Source of the DNA: Sphingopyxis panaciterrae
GTDB lineage: Bacteria > Pseudomonadota > Alphaproteobacteria > Sphingomonadales > Sphingomonadaceae
Direction: 5' to 3'
NCBI RefSeq assembly: GCF_011762125.1
Contig: NZ_JAASQN010000010.1
Location: 1-64,000, forward strand
DNA: 64,000 bases
Under the pieces are notes generated by a model. It made no database searches. It saw only the letters and a list, made by a program, of their open reading frames with translations, and was not told where the DNA came from. Positions 1-9,189 of this stretch are shown in pieces (the stretch's first letter is position 1; each line of letters opens with the position of its first letter). A program made the translations under genes and the position numbers.

Positions 1-288
1 GAGACATTCCCCTCCCTTTTTGGGTGGGGTTTGGGGTGGGCCGCGAGCGCAGCGAGCAAGAGGAAGAGCGCCGCCTTCGGCGGCTACCCACCCCCGGCCC
101 CTCCCTAAAAGGGAGGGGAGAAGAACGGCAGCTTCCGGCCCCGCAAGCGGTCAATTCGTCTTGGGTTGCAAAGGATATCGCCGCCAAAGGAGATCACCCG
201 GCCGCCCAAGGTGGGGACGGGCGACCGGGTGGTTGCAAGGGGACGGACCAGAGTCCCCTATTCAAACTGGAATCTTGTCCGCAGCGGG
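1..288. other. Intergenic stretch with hairpins, no gene seen
   Basis: No convincing coding sequence; the open frames here are low-complexity and lack ribosome binding sites. It holds a short hairpin at about 71-84 (GCCGCC / GGCGGC around TTC), a perfect hairpin at 98-118 (CCCCTCCC / GGGAGGGG around TAAAA), and an imperfect GC-rich inverted repeat at about 196-233. The last lies just past the stop codon of the activator gene on the minus strand and could end its transcription. The CCCTCCC-type palindrome resembles the one at 23.0-23.1 kb, so this is probably a dispersed intergenic repeat. Confidence 0.5.
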
Positions 289-1350
289 TCAGGCCGCTTG
301 CTGGACGCCATATTTGCGCATCTTCTCGATCAGCGTCGTGCGCTTGAGCGTGAGCAGGCGCGCCGCTTCGGAAATAATGCCGTCGGCCAGGTCGAGCGCG
401 ACGTGGATCTGTTCGAGTTCGATCGTTTCGATCTCGCGTTTCAGATCGATCGGGCGGCCGGGCGCCGGCGTCTTGGCGTGCGCCGCCGGGGCAGCATGTT
501 CTTCCGCGCTGGTCTGCACCAGGACGGGGCTGCCGGGAACAGCCCGTACGGGCGTAAAGGCAGCGGTGGGGTTCAAAAGCATGATGACGTCTTCGACGCC
601 AAGCGTCTCGCCGCCGTGAAGAACGCTGGCGCGCTCGACGAAATTGCGCAGTTCGCGCACATTGCCCGGCCAGCCATGCTGCATCAGCAGCGCCATCGCC
701 GCATCGTCATAACGGCACTTGGCGTCGGCCGGCATCTGGCGTTGGAAGTGGCGGATCAGCGCCGGAATATCCTCGACGCGGCTGGCGAGGCTGGGGACCT
801 GCAACACAACCACGCCGAGCCGGAAGAACAGGTCTTCGCGGAATTTGCCGTCGGCGATCGCGGCATCGAGATCCTGATGCGTCGCCGAGATAACCCGAAC
901 ATCGACGCTGCGGACATCGCTGCTGCCGACGCGGACGATCGTCCGGTCTTCGAGCACACGGAGCAGCTTGACCTGCATGTCGAACCGCATGTCGCCGATT
1001 TCGTCGAGAAAGACGGTGCCGCCTTCACTCGCCTCGAAATGACCGAGGCGGCGGGCGGTGGCGCCGGTGAACGAGCCTTTTTCATGGCCGAACAATTCGG
1101 ATTCGATGAGTTCGCCGGGGATGGCGCCGCAGTTGATCGCGGCAAAGGGCTTGCCCGAACGGACGCCCTCGTCGTGGATGGCACGGGCGACGAGTTCCTT
1201 GCCCGAACCCGACGGGCCGCACAGCATGACCGATGCGTTCGACCGTGCGACGCGGCGGATCATTTCGCGCAGCCGCTGCGTCGCCGGGCTGGTCCCGATG
1301 ATCAGCGTTTCAAGCGCCCCCGCGCCGCCGTTGTTCTGCCCCACGTTCAT
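289..1350 (-). CDS. Sigma-54-dependent activator, flagellar (FlbD/FleQ-like), no receiver domain
   Basis: Probable enhancer-binding protein that activates sigma-54 flagellar promoters. The 353-residue product has a very short N-terminal segment, then an AAA+ domain: Walker A GPSGSGKE, the sigma-54 contact loop as GSFTGA (usual form GAFTGA) and Walker [13 protein letters not shown]-terminal Fis-type helix-turn-helix follows (around [17 protein letters not shown]). I chose ATG at 1350 because a GGAG lies about 7 nt upstream and alignable sequence starts there; an in-frame ATG at 1446 would add an implausible leader. There is no receiver domain, so control must come from protein partners, as for FlbD/FliX or FleQ/FleN (inference). 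It lies downstream of motAB and close to three sigma-54-type promoters. It could equally be called FleQ, FlbD or LafK-like. Confidence 0.85.
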   Translation of the reverse strand: MNVGQNNGGAGALETLIIGTSPATQRLREMIRRVARSNASVMLCGPSGSGKELVARAIHDEGVRSGKPFAAINCGAIPGELIESELFGHEKGSFTGATARRLGHFEASEGGTVFLDEIGDMRFDMQVKLLRVLEDRTIVRVGSSDVRSVDVRVISATHQDLDAAIADGKFREDLFFRLGVVVLQVPSLASRVEDIPALIRHFQRQMPADAKCRYDDAAMALLMQHGWPGNVRELRNFVERASVLHGGETLGVEDVIMLLNPTAAFTPVRAVPGSPVLVQTSAEEHAAPAAHAKTPAPGRPIDLKREIETIELEQIHVALDLADGIISEAARLLTLKRTTLIEKMRKYGVQQAA

Positions 1351-1528
1351 TACCGTCTCCACCGCGCCCCCCAATCGGCGCCTTCCATGGATCCAGAGAT
1401 TGACGAAAATGGTAAACAAAAGCTTATTCACTTTGCCATAACCCATTCAAAACAAAGGGTTATTGCTAAGTTGGCAGCAATGCTCCCGCGATTGCGTCGT
1501 TAAGCAATTCAACGCTGCCAGATTGGCA

Positions 1529-2389
1529 CTAATTGTTTCCGGCACCGCCCCAGCCGAGCGTGATCGAAATGCGCCGGTTGCGCGGATCGAATCGATCCGA
1601 CGGCAGATAAGGCTCACGATCGGCCACACCTTCGATACGCGAGAAGCGCTCGGTGCCGATGCCGCGAAACTCAAGATAGTGGCGAACCACCTCGGCACGG
1701 TCGACCGACAGGCGCCAGTTGTTGGTCCCCGATTTGGCCGACCAGGGCGCAGCGTCGGTGTGGCCGCGGATCATCAGCCGGTTGGGAACGTGCGCGATCG
1801 GTTCCGCGATTTCCCGGAACAGCCGCGCGCCGTCGGGGGTCAACTGGCTGGTGCCGCTGGCGAACATCGAAAAATCGGCATCGTCGATGACGTCGATGCG
1901 CAGCCCTTCGGTGGTTTCGGTAAAACGCAGGTTGCGCGCGAGGCGCTTGAGATCGCCCTTTTTCTGCACGCGCTCGATCAGCGATTTCGCGACCTGCTGG
2001 AACTTCATCCGCTCGCTCTCGCGGCCCGACGCCTCCTTGGGCCCGCCCACGGCGTCCTTGGGGATGGTGATCGAGCGCGACCCGGTCTGGCCGGCCGCGT
2101 GCGGATAATCGTCGGCCGAGACGATCGAATCGCCGCCGAACATGCCGTTTGAGCCCGCGCTTTCCTGTTTCGTCTTGACGAGCGTCGGCGCGAAATAGTC
2201 GGCAAGCGCCTTGCGCTGCTTCTCGGTCGTCGCGCCAAGCAGCCACATCAAGAGGAAGAAGGCCATCATCGCGGTAACGAAGTCGGCATAGGCGACCTTC
2301 CACGCACCGCCATGGTGCGCGGCGTGCGGTGCCTCGATGATCTTCTTGACGATGATCGGGCGAACCGGGGTGTTCGGACGCGCGGCCAT
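1529..2389 (-). CDS. motB: Flagellar motor stator protein MotB
   Basis: Stator subunit that anchors the proton channel to peptidoglycan. The product has 286 residues: a cytoplasmic N-terminus, one membrane helix beginning YADFVTAMMAFFLLMWLLG, in which Asp36 is the expected proton carrier, a linker, and a C-terminal OmpA-like domain (MIRGHTDAAPW, NWRLSVDRAEVVRHYL). The start codon overlaps the motA stop by one base (shared A), so the two are translationally coupled. The N-terminus is longer than in E. coli and His-rich (HAAHHGG). Confidence 0.95.
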   Translation of the reverse strand: MAARPNTPVRPIIVKKIIEAPHAAHHGGAWKVAYADFVTAMMAFFLLMWLLGATTEKQRKALADYFAPTLVKTKQESAGSNGMFGGDSIVSADDYPHAAGQTGSRSITIPKDAVGGPKEASGRESERMKFQQVAKSLIERVQKKGDLKRLARNLRFTETTEGLRIDVIDDADFSMFASGTSQLTPDGARLFREIAEPIAHVPNRLMIRGHTDAAPWSAKSGTNNWRLSVDRAEVVRHYLEFRGIGTERFSRIEGVADREPYLPSDRFDPRNRRISITLGWGGAGNN

Positions 2390-3252
2390 CAGCGACCGCG
2401 CATTCCGTCAAAGACTTCGGCGAAGCTCGGCTGGTTCGCATGGTCGACGCCCGAACGGGCCGCTTCGATCACCAGCGGCTGCGGATGGCCGTGCAGCGAG
2501 GCGATGATCAGCTGCTTTACCGTATGATAGATGGCGGCATCGCTTTCGATCACCGTGCGCGCACGCGTCGCGAACGGGCCGACCAGGCCATAGGCGAGCA
2601 GCACGCCAAGAAATGTCCCGACGAGCGCCGACCCGATCATCGCGCCGAGGACCTCGGGCGGTTTGTCGATCGACCCCATCGTCTTCACGACGCCGAGCAC
2701 CGCGGCGACAATGCCGAGCGCCGGGAGCGCGTCGGCGAGGCTCTGCAGCCCGTCGGCGGGCTTGATCGCATGGTGGTGATGGCTTTTCAGCGCACTGTCC
2801 ATGACCTCCTCGACCGCATGCGGGTCGAGCGTCCCCGACGACACGACGACCAGGCGCAGCGTATCGCAGATCAGGTGGACGAGCGTCTGGTCCTTCAGAA
2901 GCTTGGGATATTGCTGGAAGAGCGGCGAGCTGGCCGGATCCTCGATATGCGGCTCGACCGCGACGGGCCCCTCGGTGCGCATCATCTTCATCAGCGTCGA
3001 GACGAGCAGGATGCAGTCGAGATAATCGGCCTTCTGGTAGGTCGGGCCCTTGAACACCTTGCCGAGCCCGCCGCCGAGCGCTTTCAGTTCCTTGCCCGAA
3101 TTGCCGATGATCAGCGAGCCGATCGCGGCGCCGCCGATGATCAGCATTTCGTGCGGCAGCGCATGAAGCACGGGTTCGAGATTGCCGCCGGTCAGCGCGA
3201 AGCCCCCGAACACCAGCAGGATCAATACGATGATGCCGACAACGGGAAACAT
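2389..3252 (-). CDS. motA: Flagellar motor stator protein MotA
   Basis: Stator subunit that forms the proton channel with MotB and contacts the rotor. The 287-residue product shows four hydrophobic segments (two near the N-terminus, two around residues 165-215) with a large cytoplasmic loop between them containing LISTLMKMM-like and HHHHAIKP segments. It starts at ATG 3252 after a TGGAG motif. A sigma-28-like promoter lies about 60-80 nt upstream, and a perfect 8-bp hairpin (3270-3287, CGGGGGTT / AACCCCCG) sits in the leader near the ribosome binding site. The hairpin may influence translation or may be the tail of the flgL transcript. Confidence 0.95.
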   Translation of the reverse strand: MFPVVGIIVLILLVFGGFALTGGNLEPVLHALPHEMLIIGGAAIGSLIIGNSGKELKALGGGLGKVFKGPTYQKADYLDCILLVSTLMKMMRTEGPVAVEPHIEDPASSPLFQQYPKLLKDQTLVHLICDTLRLVVVSSGTLDPHAVEEVMDSALKSHHHHAIKPADGLQSLADALPALGIVAAVLGVVKTMGSIDKPPEVLGAMIGSALVGTFLGVLLAYGLVGPFATRARTVIESDAAIYHTVKQLIIASLHGHPQPLVIEAARSGVDHANQPSFAEVFDGMRGR

Positions 3253-3309
3253 GCGGAATCTACTCCAGTCGGGGGTTCAAACCCCCGGCAAAACGGGACG
3301 TCTTGATGA

Positions 3310-3336
3310 TTAACGGCAGCGGGCGCGAAAGATTGA
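3310..3336 (-). promoter_or_regulatory. Sigma-28 (FliA)-like promoter for motAB
   Basis: Read on the minus strand, the site is TCAA, a 15-nt spacer, then GCCGTTAA. The usual flagellar sigma-28 pattern is TAAA-N15-GCCGATAA, so spacing is exact and 7 of 8 positions of the -10 element match. It lies just upstream of motA and downstream of flgL. A fliA gene is in this window, so a cognate sigma factor is available. Confidence 0.6.
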
Positions 3337-3342
3337 GCCTGA

Positions 3343-4173
3343 TCAGCTCAAAATATCGAACAAGCTCTGCCGGTTGATGCGCGCGAAGGCCGATTGCGCC
3401 GCCTCGAGCGTCAGATTCTGTGCGTTGAGCTGGGCGATCGCGACCGCCAGGTCGGTGTCCTCGAGCCCCGACCGTTCATCCGCAAGCGTGATGCTGCGGC
3501 TCGCGAGGCTGTCGCCGATGCGTTCGAGGCGACCGGCCGCGAGCCCCATCGTCGCGCGCTGGTCGGCGACGTGCGAAATGCCGGCGGCGAGCGTGTCGAG
3601 CGAGGCGCCGATGATGGCGGTGTCGCCGCCGCCCACCGCCGCCGCCGCATCGCGCAGCATTGTCGAAACCGGATTGCCGTCGACCACGAAAGCGTCGGCG
3701 GCCGTCGGCACGGGCGCGAAGCTGGTGTCGGTGTCGAAGCGCATCGTCCGCGCGCTGCTCGCGGCGAACAGCGGCTCGCCATTGACGTCGCGCGTTGCCG
3801 CAAGGCTGTCGATCTCGTCGGCGATCGCCGTCAGTTCGGCGGCGACGCTCGCCCGGTCGGCGGGATTCATCGACCCGTTCGCCGCCGACAGCGTCAGTTC
3901 GCGCGCCCGAGAAAGCAGGTTGCCCGCCGTGCCGAGCGCGGTGTCGGCCTGCGCAACCATCGCCTCGGCGCTCTTGACATTGCGCGCCCAGGTCTCGGTG
4001 CTCGCCTGCGCGGTGCCGATCGTCGCAATGCGATGCGAGGCAACGCTATCGTCCGACCCGCGCAGCAATTTCTTCTGGGTCGAGATCTGCGTCTGGCTGC
4101 GCTCGATCTGGTCGGCGATGCTGCGCTGGCGCGCGATTTCGCGCGTCATGCGATTGCCCACGGCGTTGATCAT
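3343..4173 (-). CDS. flgL: Flagellar hook-filament junction protein FlgL
   Basis: Second hook-filament junction protein (HAP3), last gene of the flgB-L run. The 276-residue product is flagellin-like: an N-terminal coiled-coil region (MINAVGNRMTREIARQRSI) and a C-terminal one ending in INRQSLFDILS. I chose ATG 4173 because AGGAAAGG precedes it and the flagellin-like N-terminus begins there; the frame stays open to 4419 but that extension lies inside flgK and is Arg/Gly-rich noise. It is shorter than E. coli FlgL (317 residues), mainly in the central domain. Confidence 0.9.
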   Translation of the reverse strand: MINAVGNRMTREIARQRSIADQIERSQTQISTQKKLLRGSDDSVASHRIATIGTAQASTETWARNVKSAEAMVAQADTALGTAGNLLSRARELTLSAANGSMNPADRASVAAELTAIADEIDSLAATRDVNGEPLFAASSARTMRFDTDTSFAPVPTAADAFVVDGNPVSTMLRDAAAAVGGGDTAIIGASLDTLAAGISHVADQRATMGLAAGRLERIGDSLASRSITLADERSGLEDTDLAVAIAQLNAQNLTLEAAQSAFARINRQSLFDILS

Positions 4174-4187
4174 GATGGTCGCCTTTC

Positions 4188-5519
4188 CTAGACCGCGCTG
4201 AGCAGCGCTTGCATCGTTTCGCGCGCGACCTGGATCGTCCGCGCCGCAGCCGAATAGGCCTGCTGGAAGCGCATCAGGTCGGCCGCCTCGCGGTCGAGAT
4301 CGACTTCGCTGACCTCGCCGCGCGCCGCTGCCGCGGCATCGGCGCGTGTCGTCGCGGCCGCATCCTGCGCGCGCGCCGAGGCGGTCGCCTGCGCCTGGGT
4401 CGCGATGTGGCCCGACCATTGCGATTCGGGATCGTTCGCACCGCGCATCGCGCCGAGTGCGAGCATATTGCCATTGGCGCCGCTCGCATCGGCGGCGGCG
4501 ACCTGATCGGCGGTGAGCGGCGCGGCGGTCAGTGTCGCGGCGCTGGCGGTGCCGGTAAAGAGCGCGGCGCCGGGGTTGCCATTGGCGTCGGTGCCCGCCT
4601 GATGCGCGGCGTTGAGCTGCGCGGCAAAGTCGCTCGCCTTCGTGTCGAGCGCGGCGCGTTGGCCGGCGATATGGTTCGACGCTTCCGAAAGCCCGGCGAG
4701 CGAGCCCGTAGACGTCGTAAACGGCGCCCCGCCGGCAATCGAAAAGGAGACGCGGCCGTCGGCGGCCGTCGTCACCGCGATCGGTGTGACCACGCCGCCG
4801 CCGACGAGGACGTCGCCGCTCGCCGTCGCACGCAGCGTCGCCGCGCCGCGGTCGTCAAAGCTGGCGGTCACCCCGCCCTGCGCCGACAGCACATCGATCA
4901 GCCGGTCGCGCTCGTCGAGCAGCGAGGCTTCGCCGGTCGAGCCGGGGCGCGCCTTGCGCAGGCCGGCATTAATCTGTTCGAGTGCATTCAGATCGGCATT
5001 GAACTGGTCGACCGCACTGGTCGCGGCGGCCGACACACCCTCGGCCATATCCGAAAGCTGGCCCGCCGCGGTGCGGAAGCCCGATGCGACGTCATCGACC
5101 GCCTGCAGGAACTGGCTCCGCAACGTCCGGTTCGACGGATCGGCGGTGAGCTGGTCGGCGGTGGTGAAGACTTTGGTGAGCCCGGTCTTGATGCCGTTGC
5201 TTTCATTGCTGAGTGCGGTTTCGACGCGGTCCAGCCAGGCCAGTTTGGTGCCCGAACGCTCGGCATCGCCCGATGAGATGCGCGCATCGGCCGTCAGCCA
5301 GGCGTCGACCGCGCGGCTGACGCCGCGAATGTCGACCCCGCCCGGGCGCACGTTGGCGCGGACCAGCGAACTATCCCCCGCCCCCAGCGCCTCGCGAAGT
5401 TCAAGCGTGCGCCGCGCATAGCCCGGCGTCTGCGCATTGGCGATATTATCGCCAATGGTCGACAGCGCGCGCGAATAGGCGCGCAGCCCGCTCGCCCCGA
5501 TGTTCAGCAGGTCGCTCAT
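4188..5519 (-). CDS. flgK: Flagellar hook-associated protein FlgK
   Basis: First hook-filament junction protein (HAP1). The 443-residue product has the rod/hook-family N-terminus (MSDLLNIGASGLRAYSRAL, DNIANAQTPGYARR) and a C-terminal helix (DLMRFQQAYSAAARTIQVA) that match across the FlgK family. The start overlaps the flgJ stop by 4 nt (ATGA). FlgL begins 15 nt after its stop. The protein is about 100 residues shorter than the enteric FlgK. Confidence 0.93.
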   Translation of the reverse strand: MSDLLNIGASGLRAYSRALSTIGDNIANAQTPGYARRTLELREALGAGDSSLVRANVRPGGVDIRGVSRAVDAWLTADARISSGDAERSGTKLAWLDRVETALSNESNGIKTGLTKVFTTADQLTADPSNRTLRSQFLQAVDDVASGFRTAAGQLSDMAEGVSAAATSAVDQFNADLNALEQINAGLRKARPGSTGEASLLDERDRLIDVLSAQGGVTASFDDRGAATLRATASGDVLVGGGVVTPIAVTTAADGRVSFSIAGGAPFTTSTGSLAGLSEASNHIAGQRAALDTKASDFAAQLNAAHQAGTDANGNPGAALFTGTASAATLTAAPLTADQVAAADASGANGNMLALGAMRGANDPESQWSGHIATQAQATASARAQDAAATTRADAAAAARGEVSEVDLDREAADLMRFQQAYSAAARTIQVARETMQALLSAV

Positions 5520-5827
5520 TGCGTGGCTCCCGTCGCGGCCGCGGCGGCGCGGCCGCGGAACTGCGCCTCGACCATGTCGGCGATACCGAACTGGCGCATC
5601 GCGGCGATGCTGTCGGCGGTCTTGGCGTCGGCCATCTCGCGGAAATTGTCGGTCGCGCTCGACCCGAAGATATCGTCGCCGAGCTTGGCCTGCCGCATCG
5701 ATGCCATCAGCTGGCGCAGGATCACGGCCTCGAAAGCTTCGGCCGCCTTGCGCAGCCCGCCGTCGCCCCCGCCGCCAGCGGCGGCAGGCGCCGGGGTCGC
5801 ACCAACAGAAGAAATGGGCATCGTCAT
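5516..5827 (-). CDS. flgJ: Rod-binding protein, FlgJ N-terminal domain only (CheL-like)
   Basis: Probably caps the growing flagellar rod in the periplasm. The 103-residue product covers only the rod-binding half of enteric FlgJ (KAAEAFEAVILRQLMASMR, then DIFGSSATDNFREMADAKTA). The peptidoglycan hydrolase half is absent. A separate lytic transglycosylase gene at 12.9 kb, under its own sigma-54-type promoter, probably supplies that activity, the usual split in alphaproteobacteria. It overlaps flgI upstream and flgK downstream by 4 nt each (ATGA). Confidence 0.88.
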   Translation of the reverse strand: MTMPISSVGATPAPAAAGGGGDGGLRKAAEAFEAVILRQLMASMRQAKLGDDIFGSSATDNFREMADAKTADSIAAMRQFGIADMVEAQFRGRAAAAATGATQ

Positions 5828-6933
5828 ATGATCACCAGTTCCGCAGTGAGGGCGCCGGCCTGGCTCAGCGCCTCGAGGATGGCGACAAGGTCGCCGGGAG
5901 CGACGCCAAGCCGGTTGATCGAATCGACCAGTTCGGCCAGCGAGGCGCTCGGCTTCATCATGAAGACGGGACGCGCCTCTTCGGTCACCTTGATATCGCT
6001 CGATTGTTCGACCGCAGTCTCGCCGCGGCTGAACGGCGCCGGCTGGACGACCATCGGCGATTCCTTGATCGACACGGTCAGCTTGCCCTGCGTGATCGCG
6101 GCGGTGCCGACGCGGACCGCGCCATTGATCACCACCGTGCCGGTGCGCGCGTTGACGATCACCTTGGCCGGCGGGTCAGCGCGTTCTACGCCCAGATTCT
6201 CGATCCGTGACATCAGCCGCATGCGGTCGTCGCCATTGCCCGCCGCGCGGATCGCGATGCTGGCGCCGTCGATCATCGATGCGCTGCCCGGGATCGAGGC
6301 GTTAATCGCGTCGGCGACGCGCTTGGCATTGGTCGCGTCGAACTGGTGGAGGTTGAAGGTCAGCCAGTCGCCCGCCGCAAAGCCGGTGTCGACCGAACGC
6401 TCGACCGTCGCGCCGCTGGCGATCCGGCCGCTCGACGGCACATTGACCGTCAGCTTCGACCCGTCGGCCGCGTCGACGCCAAGCCCGCCGATGACAAGAT
6501 TGCCCTGCACCATCGCGTAGATCTGACCGTCGGCGCCATAGAGCGGCGCGAGGACGAGCGTGCCGCCGCGCAGGCTTTTCGCCTTGCCGATCGCCGAGAC
6601 GGTGACGTCGAGGCGCTGGCCGGGTTTGGCGAAGGGCGGCAGTTCGGCGGTGATCATCACCGCCGCGGCGTTCTTGAGCGCCGGGTTCAGTCCGGGCGGC
6701 AAGGTCAGCCCGAAGCGCGAAATCGCACCCTTCATGCCGAGCGTCGAATAATCGAGGCTGTCATCGCCGGTCCCTGCGAGACCGACGACGATGCCGTAAC
6801 CGGTCAGCTGGTTGGCGCGGAGGCCCTGGAACTGGCCCATGTCCTTGATCCGTTCGGCGTGCGCCGGCGCGGAGAAGCTCAGCCCCGCGAGGAGCAGCAT
6901 CAGGAAGGCGATGAAGGCGGGACGCTGGGTCAC
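5824..6933 (-). CDS. flgI: Flagellar P-ring protein FlgI
   Basis: Builds the P-ring around the rod in the peptidoglycan layer, with FlgA as chaperone. The 369-residue product has a Sec signal peptide (LMLLLAGLSFSAPAHA, cleavage before ERIKDMG) and the conserved start RIKDMGQFQGLRANQLTGYG, ending in ALTAELVII. I chose the GTG at 6933: an AAGGA overlapping the flgH stop lies 7 nt upstream and the signal peptide begins there. The frame continues upstream to 7038 inside flgH, without a usable start. Confidence 0.93.
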   Translation of the reverse strand: MTQRPAFIAFLMLLLAGLSFSAPAHAERIKDMGQFQGLRANQLTGYGIVVGLAGTGDDSLDYSTLGMKGAISRFGLTLPPGLNPALKNAAAVMITAELPPFAKPGQRLDVTVSAIGKAKSLRGGTLVLAPLYGADGQIYAMVQGNLVIGGLGVDAADGSKLTVNVPSSGRIASGATVERSVDTGFAAGDWLTFNLHQFDATNAKRVADAINASIPGSASMIDGASIAIRAAGNGDDRMRLMSRIENLGVERADPPAKVIVNARTGTVVINGAVRVGTAAITQGKLTVSIKESPMVVQPAPFSRGETAVEQSSDIKVTEEARPVFMMKPSASLAELVDSINRLGVAPGDLVAILEALSQAGALTAELVII

Positions 6934-6943
6934 TTCAAATTCC

Positions 6944-7603
6944 TTAGAAGGGGCTGATGATCGAGAAGAAGCGCTGCAGCCAGCCCTGCTGGCTGGCGCG
7001 GGCGATCTCGCCCTTGCCGACATAACGGATGTTCGCATTGGCGACGCGGGTCGACAGGATGCGGTTGTCGGGGCTGATGTCGATCGCGCGGACGATCCCG
7101 GCGATCTGGACGCGCTCGTCGCCGCGATTGAGGGTGAGCAGCTTCTCGCCCTTCACCAGCATCGTCCCGTTCGGATAGACGGCGGCGACGGTCACGCTGA
7201 CCTCGCCCGACAGCGCGTTCGATTGCGACGCGTCGCCCTTGCCCTTGAACTGCTGGCCGCCACCCATCGCGACGTCGCTGGGGTTGAACAGCGACAGCGG
7301 GCCGGTCGACGGCGGCGTCAGGCCGATATTGCCGTCGCGCTGCGTCCCCGCGGCGTTGCTTTTCGTCGCAGCGGTGCGCTCGACAAGCTGGATGGTGATG
7401 ATGTCGCCGACCTGGCCCGCCCGGCCGCCCGAGGTGAGCGGCACATAGGCACCCTGGAAGATCGAGCCATTCGCCGGCGGCGCCGGCGGCGGCGCGGGCA
7501 TGGTGACCGCAAAGGTATCGGGCGCGACCTTCTCCTTCGCCTGCGCCGTCAGGGGCGCAAACGTGAGGAGCAGAAGCAGGCCCTTAGAGAGTCTGGGTCG
7601 CAT
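6944..7603 (-). CDS. flgH: Flagellar L-ring protein FlgH without lipobox cysteine
   Basis: Forms the outer-membrane L-ring. The 219-residue product has the family core (NGSIFQG, GDIITIQLVE, GEKLLTLNRG, the C-terminal GWLQRFFSIISPF). Known FlgH proteins are usually lipoproteins with a Cys after the signal peptide. Here the signal (LLLLLTFAPLTAQA-KEK) looks like a signal peptidase I substrate and the whole protein contains no cysteine. The start at 7603 overlaps the end of flgG by 20 nt and has only a weak upstream purine run. No in-frame alternative start would restore a lipobox. Confidence 0.92.
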   Translation of the reverse strand: MRPRLSKGLLLLLTFAPLTAQAKEKVAPDTFAVTMPAPPPAPPANGSIFQGAYVPLTSGGRAGQVGDIITIQLVERTAATKSNAAGTQRDGNIGLTPPSTGPLSLFNPSDVAMGGGQQFKGKGDASQSNALSGEVSVTVAAVYPNGTMLVKGEKLLTLNRGDERVQIAGIVRAIDISPDNRILSTRVANANIRYVGKGEIARASQQGWLQRFFSIISPF

Positions 7604-8372
7604 TTTTCATCATCTCGTCGGTCGCCTGGATCATCTTCGAATTGACCTCATAGGCGCGCTGCGTCTCGATCATGTCGACGAGTTCCTCGACGACATTGAC
7701 GTTCGATCCCTCGAGCATCCCGCCGCGCAGCGTCCCGCGGCCTTCGATGCCGGCGGCACCGACCTGCGGCGCCCCCGAGGCGGCGGTTTCGAGGAGCATA
7801 TTGTCACCGATCGCCTGCAGCCCCGCCGGGTTGGCGAAGCGCGCGATCTCGATCTTGCCGAGTTCGGTGGTTTCGGCATCGCCCTGCAACTGCGCCGACA
7901 CGGTGCCATCGGCGCCGATCGTGATGCCGGTCGCGCCGTCGGGGATCTGGATCGCCGGCTGGACCGGCTTGCCGTCGGAGGTCACGATCGTGCCTTCGGG
8001 CGACGTCGTGAAATTGCCGGCGCGGGTATAGCCGGTCCGCCCGTCGGGCATCTGGATCTGAAAGAAACCCGCGCCGTCGATCGCGACGTCGAGCCCGTTG
8101 CCGGTGGTCGAGAAACTGCCCTGCGTGTCGATACGCGCGGTGCCGGCGAGCGACACGCCGGTGCCGAGGTTGAGCCCGGTCGCATAACGGTTTTCGGCCG
8201 ACGACGGCGCGCCGGGCTGGGTCATCATCTGATAGCTCAGGGTTTCGAAATTGGCGCGGTCGCGCTTGAAACCGGTGGTGTTGACGTTGGCCAGATTGTT
8301 GGCGATCACCTGCATCCGGAAGCCTTGGGCATCCAGACCGGTTCGCGCGACGTGCAAGGCACCGAAGCTCAT
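7584..8372 (-). CDS. flgG: Flagellar distal rod protein FlgG
   Basis: Distal rod subunit. It has 262 residues, the usual length, with the N-terminal family motif NNLANVNTTGFKRDRANFE and the C-terminal VNVVEELVDMIETQRAYEVN signature that identifies FlgG. It lies between flgF (24-nt gap upstream) and flgH (20-nt overlap downstream). Confidence 0.95.
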   Translation of the reverse strand: MSFGALHVARTGLDAQGFRMQVIANNLANVNTTGFKRDRANFETLSYQMMTQPGAPSSAENRYATGLNLGTGVSLAGTARIDTQGSFSTTGNGLDVAIDGAGFFQIQMPDGRTGYTRAGNFTTSPEGTIVTSDGKPVQPAIQIPDGATGITIGADGTVSAQLQGDAETTELGKIEIARFANPAGLQAIGDNMLLETAASGAPQVGAAGIEGRGTLRGGMLEGSNVNVVEELVDMIETQRAYEVNSKMIQATDEMMKNATQTL

Positions 8373-8396
8373 GTCATTATCTCCTGTGGACGTGCT

Positions 8397-9140
8397 CTAA
8401 CGGGGCAGCTGCATCAGATTGGCGGTCGCGCTGTCCATGTCGCGCGCGTCGCTGATCAGCTTGAGTTGTGAATCCCAGCTCTTGCTCGCCTCGATCATCT
8501 CGACGAGCGCACTGGTCGCGGCGACGTTCGATCCCTCGATCGAACGGGTGATGACCCGCGCCTCGGGATCGTCGGGCAGGATGCCGCCGCCCTTGACGCG
8601 GAACAGATTGTCGAGGCCCTTGACGATGTCCGATCCGGTCGGGGTGGCGAGCCGCAGCCGGTCGACCTCGACCGGGTTTTCGGGATCGCCGCCGGCCGGG
8701 ACAACGAAAACCCGGCCTTCGTCGTCGATCGTCACCGCATCGGCGGGCGGGATCGTCACCGGTCCTTGCGTTCCCTGCACCGGATGCCCGTCGCCGGTCG
8801 ACAGCAGCCCGCTCGGCGCGACCATCAGGTCGCCGCGGCGCGTATAGGCTTCTTCGCCGTCCGCCGCCTGCACGACGAGCATCGCGTCGCCCTGCATCGC
8901 GATGTCGAGGTCGCGGCCGGTCGCGGTGATGGTGCCGGCGCGCATGTCGGCGCCGATCACTTCCTCCGACGAGACGGCACGGGCATTCACGCCGCTGCCG
9001 TTCAGCCACAAGGTCTGGGCTTCGGCCATGTCGGCGCGAAAGCCGGGCGTCTGCGCATTGGCGAGATTGTTTGCGATCGCCGTCTGCCGGGCCATGCTGC
9101 CCCGCATCGCGGTAAGGCTGGTGTAGATGAGGCGGTCCAT
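8397..9140 (-). CDS. flgF: Flagellar proximal rod protein FlgF
   Basis: Rod subunit of 247 residues. The N-terminus MDRLIYTSLTAMRGSMARQ with NNLANAQTPGFRADM and the C-terminus SNVAATSALVEMIEASKSWD fit FlgF rather than FlgG or FlgE. Order E-F-G is conserved. The gap to flgE upstream is 49 nt, the largest inside this part of the operon, with no obvious promoter or terminator. Confidence 0.93.
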   Translation of the reverse strand: MDRLIYTSLTAMRGSMARQTAIANNLANAQTPGFRADMAEAQTLWLNGSGVNARAVSSEEVIGADMRAGTITATGRDLDIAMQGDAMLVVQAADGEEAYTRRGDLMVAPSGLLSTGDGHPVQGTQGPVTIPPADAVTIDDEGRVFVVPAGGDPENPVEVDRLRLATPTGSDIVKGLDNLFRVKGGGILPDDPEARVITRSIEGSNVAATSALVEMIEASKSWDSQLKLISDARDMDSATANLMQLPR

Positions 9141-9189
9141 GCGGAAGCTCCCGGCAAGCGGCGATCAGTCGTCGTTGGTTGGTGGGGGG

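Noticed and set aside
1455-1530. Possible sigma-54 promoters near TTGGCAGCAATG and GATTGGCACTAATTG
   Set aside because: The spacing between the -24 GG and a -12 GC element is wrong on both strands.
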